Origin: Acholoe squamosa
Lineage: Eukaryota; Annelida; Polychaeta; Phyllodocida; Polynoidae
Assembly (NCBI GenBank): GCA_949317995.1
Contig: OX439035.1
Location: 79,219,459 to 79,283,458 of the forward strand
Length of the DNA: 64,000 nucleotides
Reading direction: 5' to 3'
In this document: positions 32,721 through 46,300 of the stretch, one piece after another
Numbering within the stretch: position 1 is the stretch's first letter
Layout: each line of letters opens with the position of its first letter
Notes under the pieces: generated by a model
What the model was told of the DNA's origin: nothing
Database searches by the model: none
The model's input: only the letters and a program-made list of their open reading frames with translations
Made by a program: the position numbers and the translations under genes

Positions 32721-35559
32721 CAGAATACATGGGTATTTCAGGTCTGTACGGGAAAATTCTTCCTCGGTCTACACTTTATCCTTTGCAGGGTTACCGTGCA
32801 ACATAATATCCAGTACCCAGAGGGGTCCAACTTTGTACAACTTCTATTATTTCATTCCCAGTCAACAAAAAACGTTGCAAAACGTTTCAGAACGTTTCCT
32901 TATGGCTCCTTATTGTTTCCTTATGGCTCCTTATGATGGCAAAACGTTTTAAAACGTTTAAAACGTTTTTTGACGTTAAATAACGTGTTTTTCTTAGTGG
33001 GTTACATGTCCTGCAACATGTGTGGTGATATCATCACAAAGTTATAGTTCCTATCTCTCTTCAAATATTACTATAATCAGATTGATCACCAATATCTGGT
33101 TAAAACAGGACCCCAACCACCCCTCTAACCCAAATATTAAGGACAGGAAGGGCCCAAGAGTGAGAAAAGGTCCCTGGGGGCTCTGAGAAAGAGCATAACA
33201 GAAACAGGACCTATGCGAGAGAGCAGCACTCACTCATGCACGTGCCTACCCAAATATAACATTAATCTTATTCTGTGGTATGATAACGGGGTCCCTCTGG
33301 AACCTACAGGTGTTATGGACTGATGTACCAGATGAGCCTCTCACCCACGCATAAACTTCCCTTATAGTGTATTGAATGGAACATGCATGTTGATTGTTTC
33401 AACTGTCTCCTGAATGATAGCTAATACACACATAGAAATGGTTTCAATCGTTAAAACTAAAAATAAATCAGTCCATGAAGTGCCACACGCTGACTTTGGT
33501 AGGCTTTGAAATGTTGTCATTTCTCATCATGCACTACAAAACCCTTCATGTAAGTAAGCCACAACTTGAGTGACGGAACATCCTATAACTGTTACTCATC
33601 CTCTTCATGTACATTCATCTTCATTGTAATAATTTTGTGTATCAGAAATGAAAAGAAACAAGTGGAAAAGTAAGGTAACACCAATTTATTGGCATAACCA
33701 CACCACATGTATTGCACCTGTGATTTGTCAATAAAACCATTTCAAACCTTAAAAAGTAAGCCTCATCAATGGTCTAAAATGGTCTCAAAGCCATGGCTTG
33801 TACGCGGGATTTTCCGGTTTAATTAAAGTGTTTTGAAAGTTTCCAGAAATGTGGCTTTAGATTGAGTCCCACACAGAGAGAAGAACACTGATCGCTTTGA
33901 CGCATACTGCACAGGTCACAATTTGTCTCCCACATGACATGTATGAAGGCATGTCGAATGAGGTTGACGCTCTCATATTTGGTTCGTCAAGTCCACTTGA
34001 CATGCATAATGAAGACACGTTACATATTTCTGATCTATTCACCTGAGTACTAGGTAATACTGTGAGACAGTTATGTAAGGGTCAAGAGCAGTCAATAGCT
34101 ATGTACCAATGGTTCAATCAAGGCAGGCCTATAATAGAAGACAGGGCATATCATAGTCCCAGAGGCCTGCAACACTAAGGCACTTCTACAGAAGTTCTAC
34201 TTGACTGAGGACCTCTATGCAGTCCATAAGACAAGGGCATGGAGGTGCATGGTAATGCCATCTGTCTCCATGCAATAAAGATACTGAGATTATAGCATGT
34301 GGGTTAGCATACAATCTTTTGGTATTTTCACTGGCCCACACACAAGGTGTCTAACCTCTCCAGTTGAAGAATTCAGGATTGTGTCTATTTTGATATTCAA
34401 TAACAAATGCAAATTTAACAATGAAATAGAATTCACTACCATTCGTTGATAGTATTTACAGACCTTAGTGATATATTCTTCATGAAAACAAAATGACACA
34501 GGTACATCAAATGTCTCAAGTGTTGGTAGTATGTCTTAGTAGTAATTAATCCTGGTACCAAAATGGTTGTTTGCCCCATCTAGTGGAATATCCTAGAACA
34601 ATTATGTATGTCAAACCATCACATGTCAAGCGCCTTTGACATGGCCATGACCCTAGTCAACTCACAGATGACATGGCATTTTAAGGCATGTCAAATCATA
34701 TAAGGATTACTGTGTGCTACAGTTGTCATGGAGACATATGTGCACATGTCCCAGTGGCGTGTGCTGTCTGTGTCAAATCAAGTTGACATGGGTATACATG
34801 TCATTTTGTCAGGAAGACTTTTTTTACTGCAGTGGTTGAATTTGTGGTGGGTGCTATTAGTCTGTACACTAGAGTAGCTGTGGGTATTACTGGCACCTTA
34901 TGGGTCTTTCTCCCTGGTGGCTTGCCTATGAACTTATTTGCGAACTTTTCTTTACACATGGATAAAGGAAGGTCTTTTACACATTATCAACAGGTTGTTG
35001 ATGAAGATGCAAAGAAATGGTCTATCATTTATTCATGATCATGAGATTGTGGATATGGTGGCATGGGTGGGGGTATTGCTGGCATGTGTGAACATAGTAC
35101 TGGCATCCACATTTTACCTGCTATAAAGCCATTTTCTAATGAACAAATGTCATTTGTATCTGTAAGAGGACCTGTCAATACACTTTGCTGTTTTATTTGA
35201 CATCAAGTTGCATCCTGTTATTCAAAACTAATTACTAGTCTGATCTAGCAATATCAAAATTATTGAACTATGTGCAAAAGGGTCACAGGCTGTGAGCATG
35301 ATGTTTAACCTCCAGTTAAAAAAACAACCTTATATATTAATTCCTGGTCTAAAACTATAATCAGTATAGACAAGAAGACTAACTTTATACCAGTTGACCC
35401 TTTAAGAGCTGCTATTAATGAGACATTGGTCTTTATGATGCATGAATGCAGCCCTGACAGGTCTACTAGCTAGCACTACATTGGTGCATCATGCCAACCC
35501 TTGGGGAGTACCTATATTAATTCCACAGGGTCAGTATGATACATAAATGCAGTCATGCA

Positions 35560-36440
35560 TCAGAGCAACCCTAGCACGGGTGAAGCAGTGCTAGATTATG
35601 TGGAGGATATTTTCTTAGCTAGAGATAAAAGGTAAGTGAGTGCTGCTTGCTACATAGATGTAAAAAAAAGATTAAACTTTGTCTCCAGACCCTCCTGCTA
35701 AGTATGTGACTTGAGCTGGTCTACCCTTGTATGTCTATCACTGGTTTAAATCCTTATTAGAGGCTCGCTCCCAATGTAGTCTGGTTGGAGAGCCTTTCTC
35801 CGTTAAAAAAGGTTTCCTTTGGAGTGCCTCAAGGCTCAGTACTGGGCCCTACTGGGCCAGCCACCGGCCCGGCCGGCTAGCTACCTCTATTCATGTTGTT
35901 TATCAAATTTAAGCGCTATTTAACTTGCAGGAAGACTTAAATAGAGCACAATCTTACTGTAAAAAAGTAAGGCTTACTGTGAAGTGTAGTCTTCCGGGAA
36001 TGGCTCAAGGCAAAAGGTAGCTACATGTCCTACACTCATTTCACCTCAATGGGGAAGAGTTTAGGGAGATAGAAAGATTCACTTACTTAGATGCTAAGTT
36101 AGACCGTCACCTCACTATGCAAGGTCATGAAGTCTTTCTAGGATGGGCAGTCAATCTAATGGCCTTTGAATTAGGAAAAATAAGGAAGTACGGGTATTAT
36201 TATTACATAGGTTGCTATCACTATATGTATTTTTAAGCAGGCTTGCCAAAAGTGATTATTATTCCTTCTTGATTGACAGCTGCACTCAAAGCTCACAATG
36301 CAAATTACAAATCCTACAAAACAGGCTCCTCAGAATCTGTCTCCGTCTAGGAATACTTGAGGAGTCTATGGAAAATTTGCATCTTCTTTGTAACCCCCCT
36401 CCCCTCGCAACTAGGAGTGAGCTGTTATATATTTTGGTAT
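35560..36440 (+). pseudogene. Decayed non-LTR retrotransposon reverse transcriptase
   Basis: Fragments of one reverse transcriptase appear in order across several frames: TGEAVLDYVEDIFLARDKR (35580-35632), CYIDVKKRLNFVSRP, YHWFKSLLEARSQCSLVGEP (from about 35735), GVPQGSVLGP (about 35821-35850), EDLNRAQSYCKK, GEEFREIERFTYLDAKLD (about 36057-36108), and KLQILQNRLLRICLRLG (from about 36303). The order and the GVPQGS(V/I)LGP motif are diagnostic of CR1/jockey-type LINE reverse transcriptases. Frames change repeatedly, and the segment that should hold the catalytic FADD box is absent, so it is a dead copy. Its ends were not identified. Confidence 0.8.
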
Positions 36441-38525
36441 GAACTTGAATGATTAGAATATGATCTGGGTGGATTGCGCTGGGACTTTCATCTTCCTTCC
36501 TCTTGTAAATTCATATGTAGATAGTTCCTGTTCTGATATAGTCTGTGGGTCTTTGCAGTGAAATGCCTACTTTTGCACTAGAATTTCTTCATGATATGCT
36601 TTTTGAGCTGAATATCCTAGAAATTATTTCATCTCTTGATGACAACCATAACAAAAAAACAAATAGGCATGATGTATGTATTCACTATTGGCTTGTAAAC
36701 AGGTGATAAAGAATTTAGTTCTTTCTCATTTTGTTGAGGATCATTTATACTATCTAAAAACTACATAGAAACCTCATTAGACGTATCACAGGTTATCTAC
36801 AGTCCATGCCCAGTACCCAAATCAAAAATGGAGATGATTGACCATGTGATACTGAAATTACAGCTGTCCAAATGATCGGGATCGTTATGTAGGAATTAAC
36901 ATGTTGTATCAAAGGATAAGACATTTTCTAATATTTTCTAATGAAAAACTTTTCTTAAAGGTGCCACACACCAGGTGGAGATAGTGTGCAAGGAACTACA
37001 TACCAAGTGGAGTTCATGAGCATGTAAAGTTCTCAAAATGCCCACAGGGTCCCACCACGAGTTTCTACCAATGGTCCTTAAAATTATTTTTATTTAGCCT
37101 GGTACAGGACACTCTCAGAAGATATGGACCAATTAGAGTTAAGACACGCGATGCACGTAGTCTTAATCATGAGAGGCATTCAGGTTCACATTCAAAATAG
37201 CACACCAATCTGCTGACGTCTTCTCTACATCTAAAGCATAATATGACAACCTTGTTAATCTATTATGCATGATTTGTGAGGGAAAATATGCACAATTTGT
37301 CCTGAAACATCATTCTCCACAGGTCAGAATGATTGAGTGACGGTAATACCAACAACTGTACAGATCCAATGCTACTACTGTCAAGTCAGCCTTCTTTGTT
37401 TTTTTCAAATCAAATTCGAAATAATTGTCTTGGTAGATAGATGAAATCCTTTGGTAAAGGAAATATCATTTAACTTTACAAAAGAGTCGACACAGAAATT
37501 TGTCTAAAATTGATCACCTACTTAGCAAAATCCTTAAAAAGTATTTTGTAGGTTGGTGGATCATGGATCATGAACTTTCAAAAGGAAATATCATGTATAC
37601 TTTGTAAACCTGATTTAGGCCTACTAACCATTTTTGCAGATGGGATAAAGCTAGTGCTTGATGGTGGTTGCTTCATCGTATGTTGTAGAAGTTTGTATTA
37701 CATATATACTTTAGCCGTCCTATGTGATATAATGGGGAACTTTTTGGCAATAATATCATGCTGCAAGAAGACCCTAGCATTATCTCTGATGGGCATATAT
37801 ATGTATAATAAGAAGTATCATACAACAGGAAATGACACAATCGCCATGTCATTCATATGATGATAACTGCGTAGACGAGGCCTCGATATTCCAATTAGTA
37901 GAAGCGCAGAGAAGGAAACGATCCATGTATATGTGCCAGAAATATTGTACCATTCAATGATCCATTCATAATGCGAAGATGGATTATGCCATTTATAGCA
38001 AATGACTCCCAGCAGGGTCCCATTTTCGGGGAGCGGTATCCTCTCCCAGTGGTTCAATTTGTGGTACCTGTGATATTCATTCCCCTCGGTTCAATTTGGG
38101 CCACATGCATTAATCCTCTTACAGGTACCTATATAGTGTGCCTTGTGACAGGTCTCCCCACGGTTTAGTCTATATAACTCCGATAAGAAAACAACTGTAC
38201 TATACAGCTGCGCAGGAAATGAATTGTGTTCTGTGTGAGTGTGTAGTTCAGCAAATTACTTACGTGGCAATAATGTCGTTTGGTGGGTAGGGCTTGGGTA
38301 GAAATAAGTTTGAAAAAGGTGTTTTAATTACGCCAAAAACTTGTGTTTTTACGTTTTTAACAAATATAATTATGCAAATTTGTCACTTGCAATTTGTGCC
38401 ACCTGGAAATGCTACCCAAACGAACGGATGAGGGAATTTTCTATATAATAAAATTCTTCTCTATCTTGACATGACCGCTACAGATATATACCTACAAATA
38501 ACTTGTTTATACACGCACACGCCGG

Positions 38526-38617
38526 CAGTGGCAGATTTAGACGGGGAGGGGGTTGGGAAAATTTGCTCAAAAGGATTGGGCCGCGCCCCCTCCTTTTCCA
38601 AACCCTGCATCTGCCAC
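38526..38617. mobile_element. CAGTGGCGGATT-family MITE, short copy
   Basis: The left end CAGTGGCAGATTTAGA and the right end TGCATCTGCCAC are inverted, with GCGCCCCCTCCTTTTCC inside. Larger copies lie at 60347 and 63209. CAGNGG ends are typical of hAT elements, but a clear 8-bp duplication is not visible. Confidence 0.6.
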
Positions 38618-40013
38618 ACGCGTCTCCACTGGTAATTCACAAAAGATGACTTAGGGCCAAAAGCCTATTACAAGAATGTAAAACTGACCGATTACATAAA
38701 TTGGGGACAGCTTTTGTAGAAATTGGCTGCAGAATTGGCTATACAGAATGAACTTTTAAGGGAAAACGCATTGGTCAGGTAGTCATTCATGCTATTTACT
38801 AAAGTGACTCATATTACGACAGATTTGGGTTCATAGATCTACCTAAAATATCTAACAAGCTTGATATGTGAAAATCGACCAGAAGGGTGGACAATCAAAC
38901 AAAATCCGTTCATGCCCAAACGGCCATCGGCTCGGTGGTATATGCCCCCATATATTCCTAGACACATTCTGAGTAGCTATCTGTTTAAATTTAACAATTA
39001 TCCCAGTGCACCCATCCTTTTTTCAACCGATAAATGTCCATACATAGTGCATAATTGCTTGATGTTGCACAGGTCCATAAAAAAGTATGTGTTGTACAAC
39101 AAAAACAATTTATCAGTCACCAACCCAATTCTGAGAGCATAGATCTGCCCCTATTGCAGTCAGGGACCGTATGCTCCCATTGCAGCTTATTATGTTTTTC
39201 AGCTTGGACATTTGAGTATAGACGATTGCAAGTCAAAAGGTGAGGCTCCACTACACAATTTTTTGGTACATTCTCACCTAATTTTACCCCTATCTATAGT
39301 GCCTAAGGTATAGGGTGTTGACATTCCTATAGTGTAAACATGAGATTCAAAATTGTAAACATGAGATTTCAGGGGTTATTTTATGGGTGATCTCTCTCCT
39401 TGTGTGCCATATTTACCAACTAACCTGCACCTGCATAGACTCTGTAATTGGGTGGGAGTTCAATATATAAACATCAACACAGCAAAATATGAATAATAAC
39501 ACAGCAGTCACACAGACCACAGGGTCTTGTACTGTAAAAATCAAACCTGTCTGATATTGAGTTGCAGAGAGTCATCAGTGTGAAAGTCTGCAATATTTAC
39601 ATTAGGTCAACTTGATTTAGTAAACAAAAACATCTTTTGGCAACAAACATGTGCCTGAGGTTGTACACAAAGTCTTCCCCACATAAACAAAAAGCTCTCT
39701 CAACCTTCTATTTACACCTTGAAATAATAACAAATACCACTCTATAATCTGTGTTTGTGTCTGCTTTTTGAGAATAGCTCCGATTTTCGGCAAAAATCAC
39801 GTAGTGGAGCCTCACCTAAAGGTGCATACTTTGCTGAAGCATACATACACGGAATCGCTTTCATTTATATTCAAGAAAACGCAACAGCCACTTATTAGTA
39901 ATTGCAATGAATTCTGCACTAAAATCATTTATATTCCTGTTTAGATAAGATACCATCTCAATAGCAATCATCATTTGCTGAGACATGAGGCTGCTTCAGT
40001 CAGACAGACTAGA

Positions 40014-40100
40014 GGGAGTGAGAGACAAAGAGAGAGAGAGAGCGAGAGAGAAAGACAGAAAGACAGAGCAGACAGACAGACAGACAGAAAGAAAGGGACA
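40014..40100. repeat. Purine-rich (GA)n/(CAGA)n microsatellite
   Basis: GAGAGAGAGAG followed by AAAGACAGA and CAGACAGACAGA units. Confidence 0.75.
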
Positions 40101-40367
40101 AATAGATAAAGATAGCGAGCTAGGCCCATATTATTCGAATGGTGATTGTGGAAACTGGGTTATTACAGGGATATCATTTTGAAGTATATACGTGAGTCCT
40201 ATTTGCAATAAAAGCTGCTAATTCATGGTAATTGGTATTGGTTAATTGATCGGATCTGCTTCTATCAATCATGCCACCATGATGGTATAATAGAAAACTT
40301 ATTAATCGGTTCTCATTTGGTCACTATAGTACAAAGCCATCCACCTGATAATTATTTCAATAGGAGC

Positions 40368-40373
40368 TTTATT
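40368..40373 (-). terminator. Candidate polyadenylation signal of the astacin gene
   Basis: AATAAA on the minus strand only about 15 bp beyond the TAG, which would give a very short 3' UTR. Use of a more distal signal cannot be excluded. Confidence 0.35.
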
Positions 40374-40385
40374 TCTAGGAGATCC

Positions 40386-43300
40386 CTATTTACATGTCCT
40401 GCTAGAGTAACGACATTCCTTGGCAATATCATCCCACACCAAGTTAGCGGCACAAGGCCTATCAGTGATGATTCTGCCAGACACACAGGTTACATAGACG
40501 TTGCAGCTGGTACATGACTGGTAGTCTCCATTAGGGAGACTCTTACAGTCTGAAACACATGATGGACTTCCTGTAGAAGCAGGTGTGCTTGCTGGACGAG
40601 GTGTGGTTGGTGGATGAGGAGTGATGGTTGGACGAGTTGGCATGGCAGTTGTTGGCACGGTGGGACCTATATAGAGCAACAAGAGTGACATTGTTGACGG
40701 CCACATAATTCTATATAGACATGACTGCAAATTGATTACTGGGAGTCTGGATCTGGATGGTGGGTGCCCTGTGTTATTTCAAATTTAAGAAATGCTTATG
40801 CCACATGTCGCCTCTAAGAATCCCCATGTCCCCTGTCACCTCTACGAAACGTTCGTATCCCATGATGAATTTACGAAAGGACCTATGTCATGTCACTAAT
40901 AACATATCACTGAAGCTCATGTCACATGTTGATTTTAAGATATGGACATGTCACCATATCGAATTTAGTGGTCCATACTCATATCACTACACTGAAAACC
41001 TAGACTAGTAGGAAAGTGATCAGCGTAGATGAGTTTAGGTGATCTTTCCTAATATATGAGCAAAGGTGATCATTTTGATTACCTCATTTTTGCCACCAGG
41101 GCCCCTACTATACAATTTGTTATGATTATATGATTCATACTCAAGGACATGCATTGATTTAAAGCTACACTGAGAGTATTGGATAATTGAATAAACTAAC
41201 AACATTCAAAATGTGAACATGTAGAATTCCTTTTACAAAGATGTATTTTCTTAAGAGAGAATAAATGTCAAATAGATATATTAAGAGCTTGGACACCTTT
41301 TCTGTTTCGAAAGTTTCATTCAGAAATATGAGGATAAGCACCCATTAGTAAAATACAAACTTATGCCATATGAACCATAAGGGGTCAATTCCAAAAGGGT
41401 GTTCTCTAGAATATGGATGGGGGTGGGGGTTCAGAGGGGCCGATGTGATTCGTACGAGATCCTCGTGCAAATAAGACCTGCTATTCGCACGAGATTTCAT
41501 GATATACAGGACATGTAAGATACAGAACATGTAACATACATGACATCCAAAGTTGTCGTAAGATAGAGGACGTGTAAGATACAGGCCCATCACCTTACCC
41601 CCCTGTGCTATTAAGACGACCTATTCGCACACTCAAAACCTTTGAGGGTCAGAAACTCATCAGCAGTGACGGCTTTAGGTGCTCAGGTTGACAATACCTA
41701 AATTTACAACCTTAGGTCCTCATGGGGTCGTCATAGGGGACGACTTTAGGTCGTCAGTGATGACCTAAACTTATCACTTTATGCCACGAAGGTTGGTTGG
41801 ATATATGAAGTGAGGGAGGCCTATAAGTGTTGTGCAGTCATATATATGTACTCATATTGTCCCGTATCTTACGAAATGTGTCCTGTATCTTACCAAAATG
41901 TCCCGTATCTGATTAAAATTGGCCTGTATCTTACAAAGATGTGTCATGCATCTTACAAAATCTCGTGCCCATAAGGGGGCTTATTTGGACGAGGATCTCG
42001 TCCGAATATCGCTGGCCATTCAGGCCGGAGGGTCAAAACTAAATCTAAAACTACAACTAACAAAAAAGTAATCAAAGTGATCACCCATGTCATCATTTTG
42101 ACGACTCTGTATTTTGCTCAAATATGTGAGAAAAAACTAATCAATATGATCACCTAAAGTGATCACATGTGATCACCCAAAGATCACCAGGGTGCTCCCC
42201 CTCGTCCTCATCAGTTTGATCAACCTAAAGTGATCGCTACTGATCATATTTTTTAACTATAGATTTTCTGTATAGTACTGCTCATGATGTACATCTGTAA
42301 CTATTGAACACTTATGTGAAACCTGTTGATTCTTTTATACCCAACTTTCTCCCATTAAGTTAATCCGGATTGTGAAAGCTTAAGCAAATATAAACAATCT
42401 GGCTCATAAATGTATGATCTTAACATAACACCCACTCCTTACCTCCAAGTCCACATTCATAGACAGGGGTCATATCAGAGCGTGTGGTGTAGCTGCAGTA
42501 GCACTTGCAATACTGGTTTACAAACCCTCTTGGGGGACAGCTCCTTGGTCCACACCAATCTGCAACAAGAAATGCGGTTGTGACCGCGTAAAAAAATGCC
42601 TCCCGCCGTTAATGTCGGTATACCAGTGTTTGATGACATGACTCATAAAAGCAGACATAAAGAAGATTTCACAATTATCAATTTCTCTATTCAGTAATTT
42701 TGTATTGTGAGACCTCATCACATGGGGCAAATGCAATCATCATAGCGCACTCCCGTACCGCTTCGCGGTACCGACGCTACGCGGCGTGGGAGGCGCTAAA
42801 AAATATCATTAGTTAGTCTTTTGGTGATCATGTGGCATGCAAATTACCTTTCTGGAATGAATCATATCATGATTAGTAGGCCTATCACACTATCATGGTT
42901 AGACTTGCGCAAATATATTGATTTTAATTCCAGGGAAACAAAATGGAAATGTAAAAGCCTATTAAGTATAGGGCCTCCAGTGCTCAGTCAGCCTCCACTA
43001 GAGGGGTAGGGGATGAGTAGTGAGTAGTCAAGAATATGGACTGCATCCAGACTGTGTTATGCTATTGTTGAGAATTATCTATAGAATGGCTCTTATTGGG
43101 ACAAAGACTGGTTGAAGCTCTTTACCAGCACATTTGTACATCTTGAGTGCCTGCTGAATGTCCCTTCCACTCAGGGTGGGAGCCCGCCCCATCACATCCT
43201 GCATGATGGTGTACTTGGCCAGGATGGTGGGCTTTCCGTTCCTGGAGAAGGCCTGGTAAGTATTGATGTGTGAAAATATTAAAAATAAAATTACTACTGA

Positions 43301-46300
43301 GATATCTCTACTAAGATCTTTCGAAAAGTTCATTTTCACTTGTGTCAATTAGTTGATTGATGTTCACTTACGTCAGTGGCAACATGCTAGCACGAATGTT
43401 AGTGCATTAGGCCTAAATTTGTATTTCTGTGTATTACTATGTAAAAGAAAATTAGGTCTAGGTCTACACTGAAAAGATAAGGCTTAAAAAGGTTCTCTGT
43501 AGTGATCACTTTTTGTCACCTTAGTGATGATCCCTGGGGGGACTATCTTTTAGGTGATCACATGTGATCACCCTGGGTGATCACTACAGAGTACCTGTCT
43601 TAACTGATCAGAAAGGAGTTTGCGAATGATTACATTGTCATTAACTAAGATTTTTGCATAAATTTGCATAGTTATCACCTTCCCTCCCCACAACCAAGCA
43701 TCCATTGAGGGCAAGTACAGCTGACTTATGATGACTTGGTTAGGCATACATGTAGTTGTATAAGGAATATTAGCTAGTCCCCATGGTCATACTTATGAGT
43801 GACAAAAGATGTGTCAATTATTAAACATGTTTTTTTCTTTGATCATTTTGACCAAATGACTTTTTTGATCAATTCACATTCCCTTGTGATGACATTTTTC
43901 ACATCATTCATCTCATAGACACTGATGATCAAGAGACTTGTAGATACAAAATCAGTGGCTCACATAGTGAACATTGCATATCCTATCGTTGTATACTAGG
44001 GCCCCCTGGTGGTAGAAAAGTATCATCAAAATTGATGACCTTGGGTGATTATCATAATTGCCTTAAGTCATCAATAGGGAAAAGGGACCTTAACTCATCA
44101 ATAGTGATCACCTTAATAGAAGCCTAATTCTCAGTGTACATACATGCCCCGAATAATGCATGATGCTGCGGTAGTCATAGGGAACGCCATGTGAGTTGAT
44201 TCGTGAAGCTGGTTGTTTTCTAAAGTTGTGGAGCTTCCCAAATTGGACATTTTCAGATTGAATAGTCACATACTCGTCACGGTCAGGGCGAGTTTGCTCA
44301 TGGTGGAAGCCTATAGCGTGTCCCAATTCATGAACCACAATACGATGCTGAAGGGAAAGCAGATACTGTCAACATTTCCTTTTAAAACAAGAACTCATGA
44401 CGAATTTTGACTATGTATGATGCATAATCCGGTATTCTCTCACATTTTGTCTAAATATGCCAATCCTCTCCGAAAGCAATGAAGGAAAATGTATAGCAAT
44501 CACAATAGTGATTGACAGTACTCCCGCATGGCTATATACATTTGTAGCAAGTAATCCGAATCGGGAAAACTTAGTTAAGTTCTACATAAATCAAATTTCA
44601 ACCTTTCAATTTACGTACTATTCTACAACCACGTGCTAGTGTCACCGACTGTCGACCTCCAAGTCGTCCCACATGTGATGAACAGCTAGATTGAAAAAAA
44701 ATTATGATACAACACCACCTTGTGCATTCTATCGTAAAAGTAAATGTTGAAAAATATCTATTACTGTTAATAGGTTCCTCGATATCTCCATGAATGTGAA
44801 AATATCTTAGGTACATGCTTTGCTACAATATTAGAATGATTCCTCCACATAATACTACATATATTGATTTCATAAATCTTGATGAAACACCTAGACTAAG
44901 TGTTATAGTTTTGGAACATTAGTTAAGGCATGTGTACGCATTAGTGCATGGAATTAGAATTGAAATGATTGACTACATGTTTCTCGATAATTGCAGGGTT
45001 ACACTTGACTCAGCTGGATGCATGTACTCTGCTACAGGCATGGTTACATAAACAAGTGTGGCCTTTAATATCACTTACCCAGATCCTGTGACATACTTGA
45101 TGTAATCGGCCTCATTTGTCCTTGGCTTGAACCTCAAACATGTGTATTTCTCCCATTCCTGCATAGCCTTCTCTATGACTTGCCACTCAGCAGCAGCTGG
45201 AGTACAAAGTACCAACAACTAGACAAACATACACGTGTATTTAGTAACACAGGCATGTCAATAGTGGATGTAGTCTGGATGTCGGTATATCAATTACAAG
45301 ATTGATACGCTGCACGTCACATGAGCCGGTATATCAAATTCAAGATTGAGAGAATAGAATTCACGTAATAGCCTGGAAGAGGAATACACGCCCGAAAAGG
45401 TATTCTATAACTATATTTCAGCGATGTTTTTGGCCAAATCTACTCACAGAATACGTTGTCCGCTTCATATGGTACCACGTTATTTGGCCATCGGTATCGC
45501 TCCTCAAGAAGACCAGAAAAAGCATCGGTCCTACATGAGAAATTGTTCATTCAATTCTATTGGACTAAGTCAATGCAGCAATTTCAATTTTCCTATCAGT
45601 TTTGTGCATAGAATACTTTTAAATGCCCACTTACCCCGTTTTGAGAGCTTCCCACTGTTCCTTTGTATAGATGACATCTAACTCGGTGTGAATCAAACCA
45701 TCCTTCACTTGAGGCTCTGAAAAGAAGATGACATTGTACATATACCAAACATCATCACAAAATATAAGTTAGAAATGATAAATATCTTATAGCAATAGGT
45801 TAGTGTACTTGAAGTACCGTAATGCGATTTCTGCCATTGATGTACAATTTGATGTATTTCTTTTAAAACACACTAAATAAGACTTTATTATGTAAAATAG
45901 CCTACATGAATATCAATGTACTCACTCTCAGTCCCTTCTGCTGCAGCTGAAATTAGCTCATCTATAGGTGCGGGGAGAGTGCGGGCGTGGCTCAGAGCCA
46001 CGACCTGCAGAACAAATGGCATTTGCATGCGAGTTAAAATCCAAGCCTAATATATATGAGCTACTGTGGTCTAAAGTATCAACTATAGTGAAAAAAACAA
46101 ACTAGAAATGTCCAAAAATGACAACGGTTTTTTTCCTACTGTAATATCCTCCGAGTAAGGTACGGCTTACACTCGAACAAGGAAACCTTCTGCGCCTTTT
46201 AGGTCGAATCCCACTTGGCGAAAAATGACTCAAATATCTCTGCGATTTTGGATCTCTTGCGAATTTGGGACATTCCCCAAATTCGCAAGGATATAACTAC

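Larger units (their letters stand above)
27030..35555. other. Intergenic, no confident gene
   Basis: This span holds a poly-A run (about 27776-27793) and a poly-T run (about 27873-27897), C-runs, a (CTGT)n(CCCT)n microsatellite (about 30944-30990), clusters of AACGTTTT motifs (30515-30775, 32865-32990), a dispersed-repeat copy (32587-32720), a CATGTC-rich stretch (about 33915-34810), and an X-box pair (30205-30262). The open frames present are short and match no family I know. Confidence 0.5.
36441..40360. other. Intergenic, no gene seen
   Basis: AT-rich unique sequence. The only structured items are a small MITE at 38526-38617 and a purine-rich microsatellite at about 40014-40100. Open frames of up to about 96 codons occur but carry no recognisable motif. 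Confidence 0.5.
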
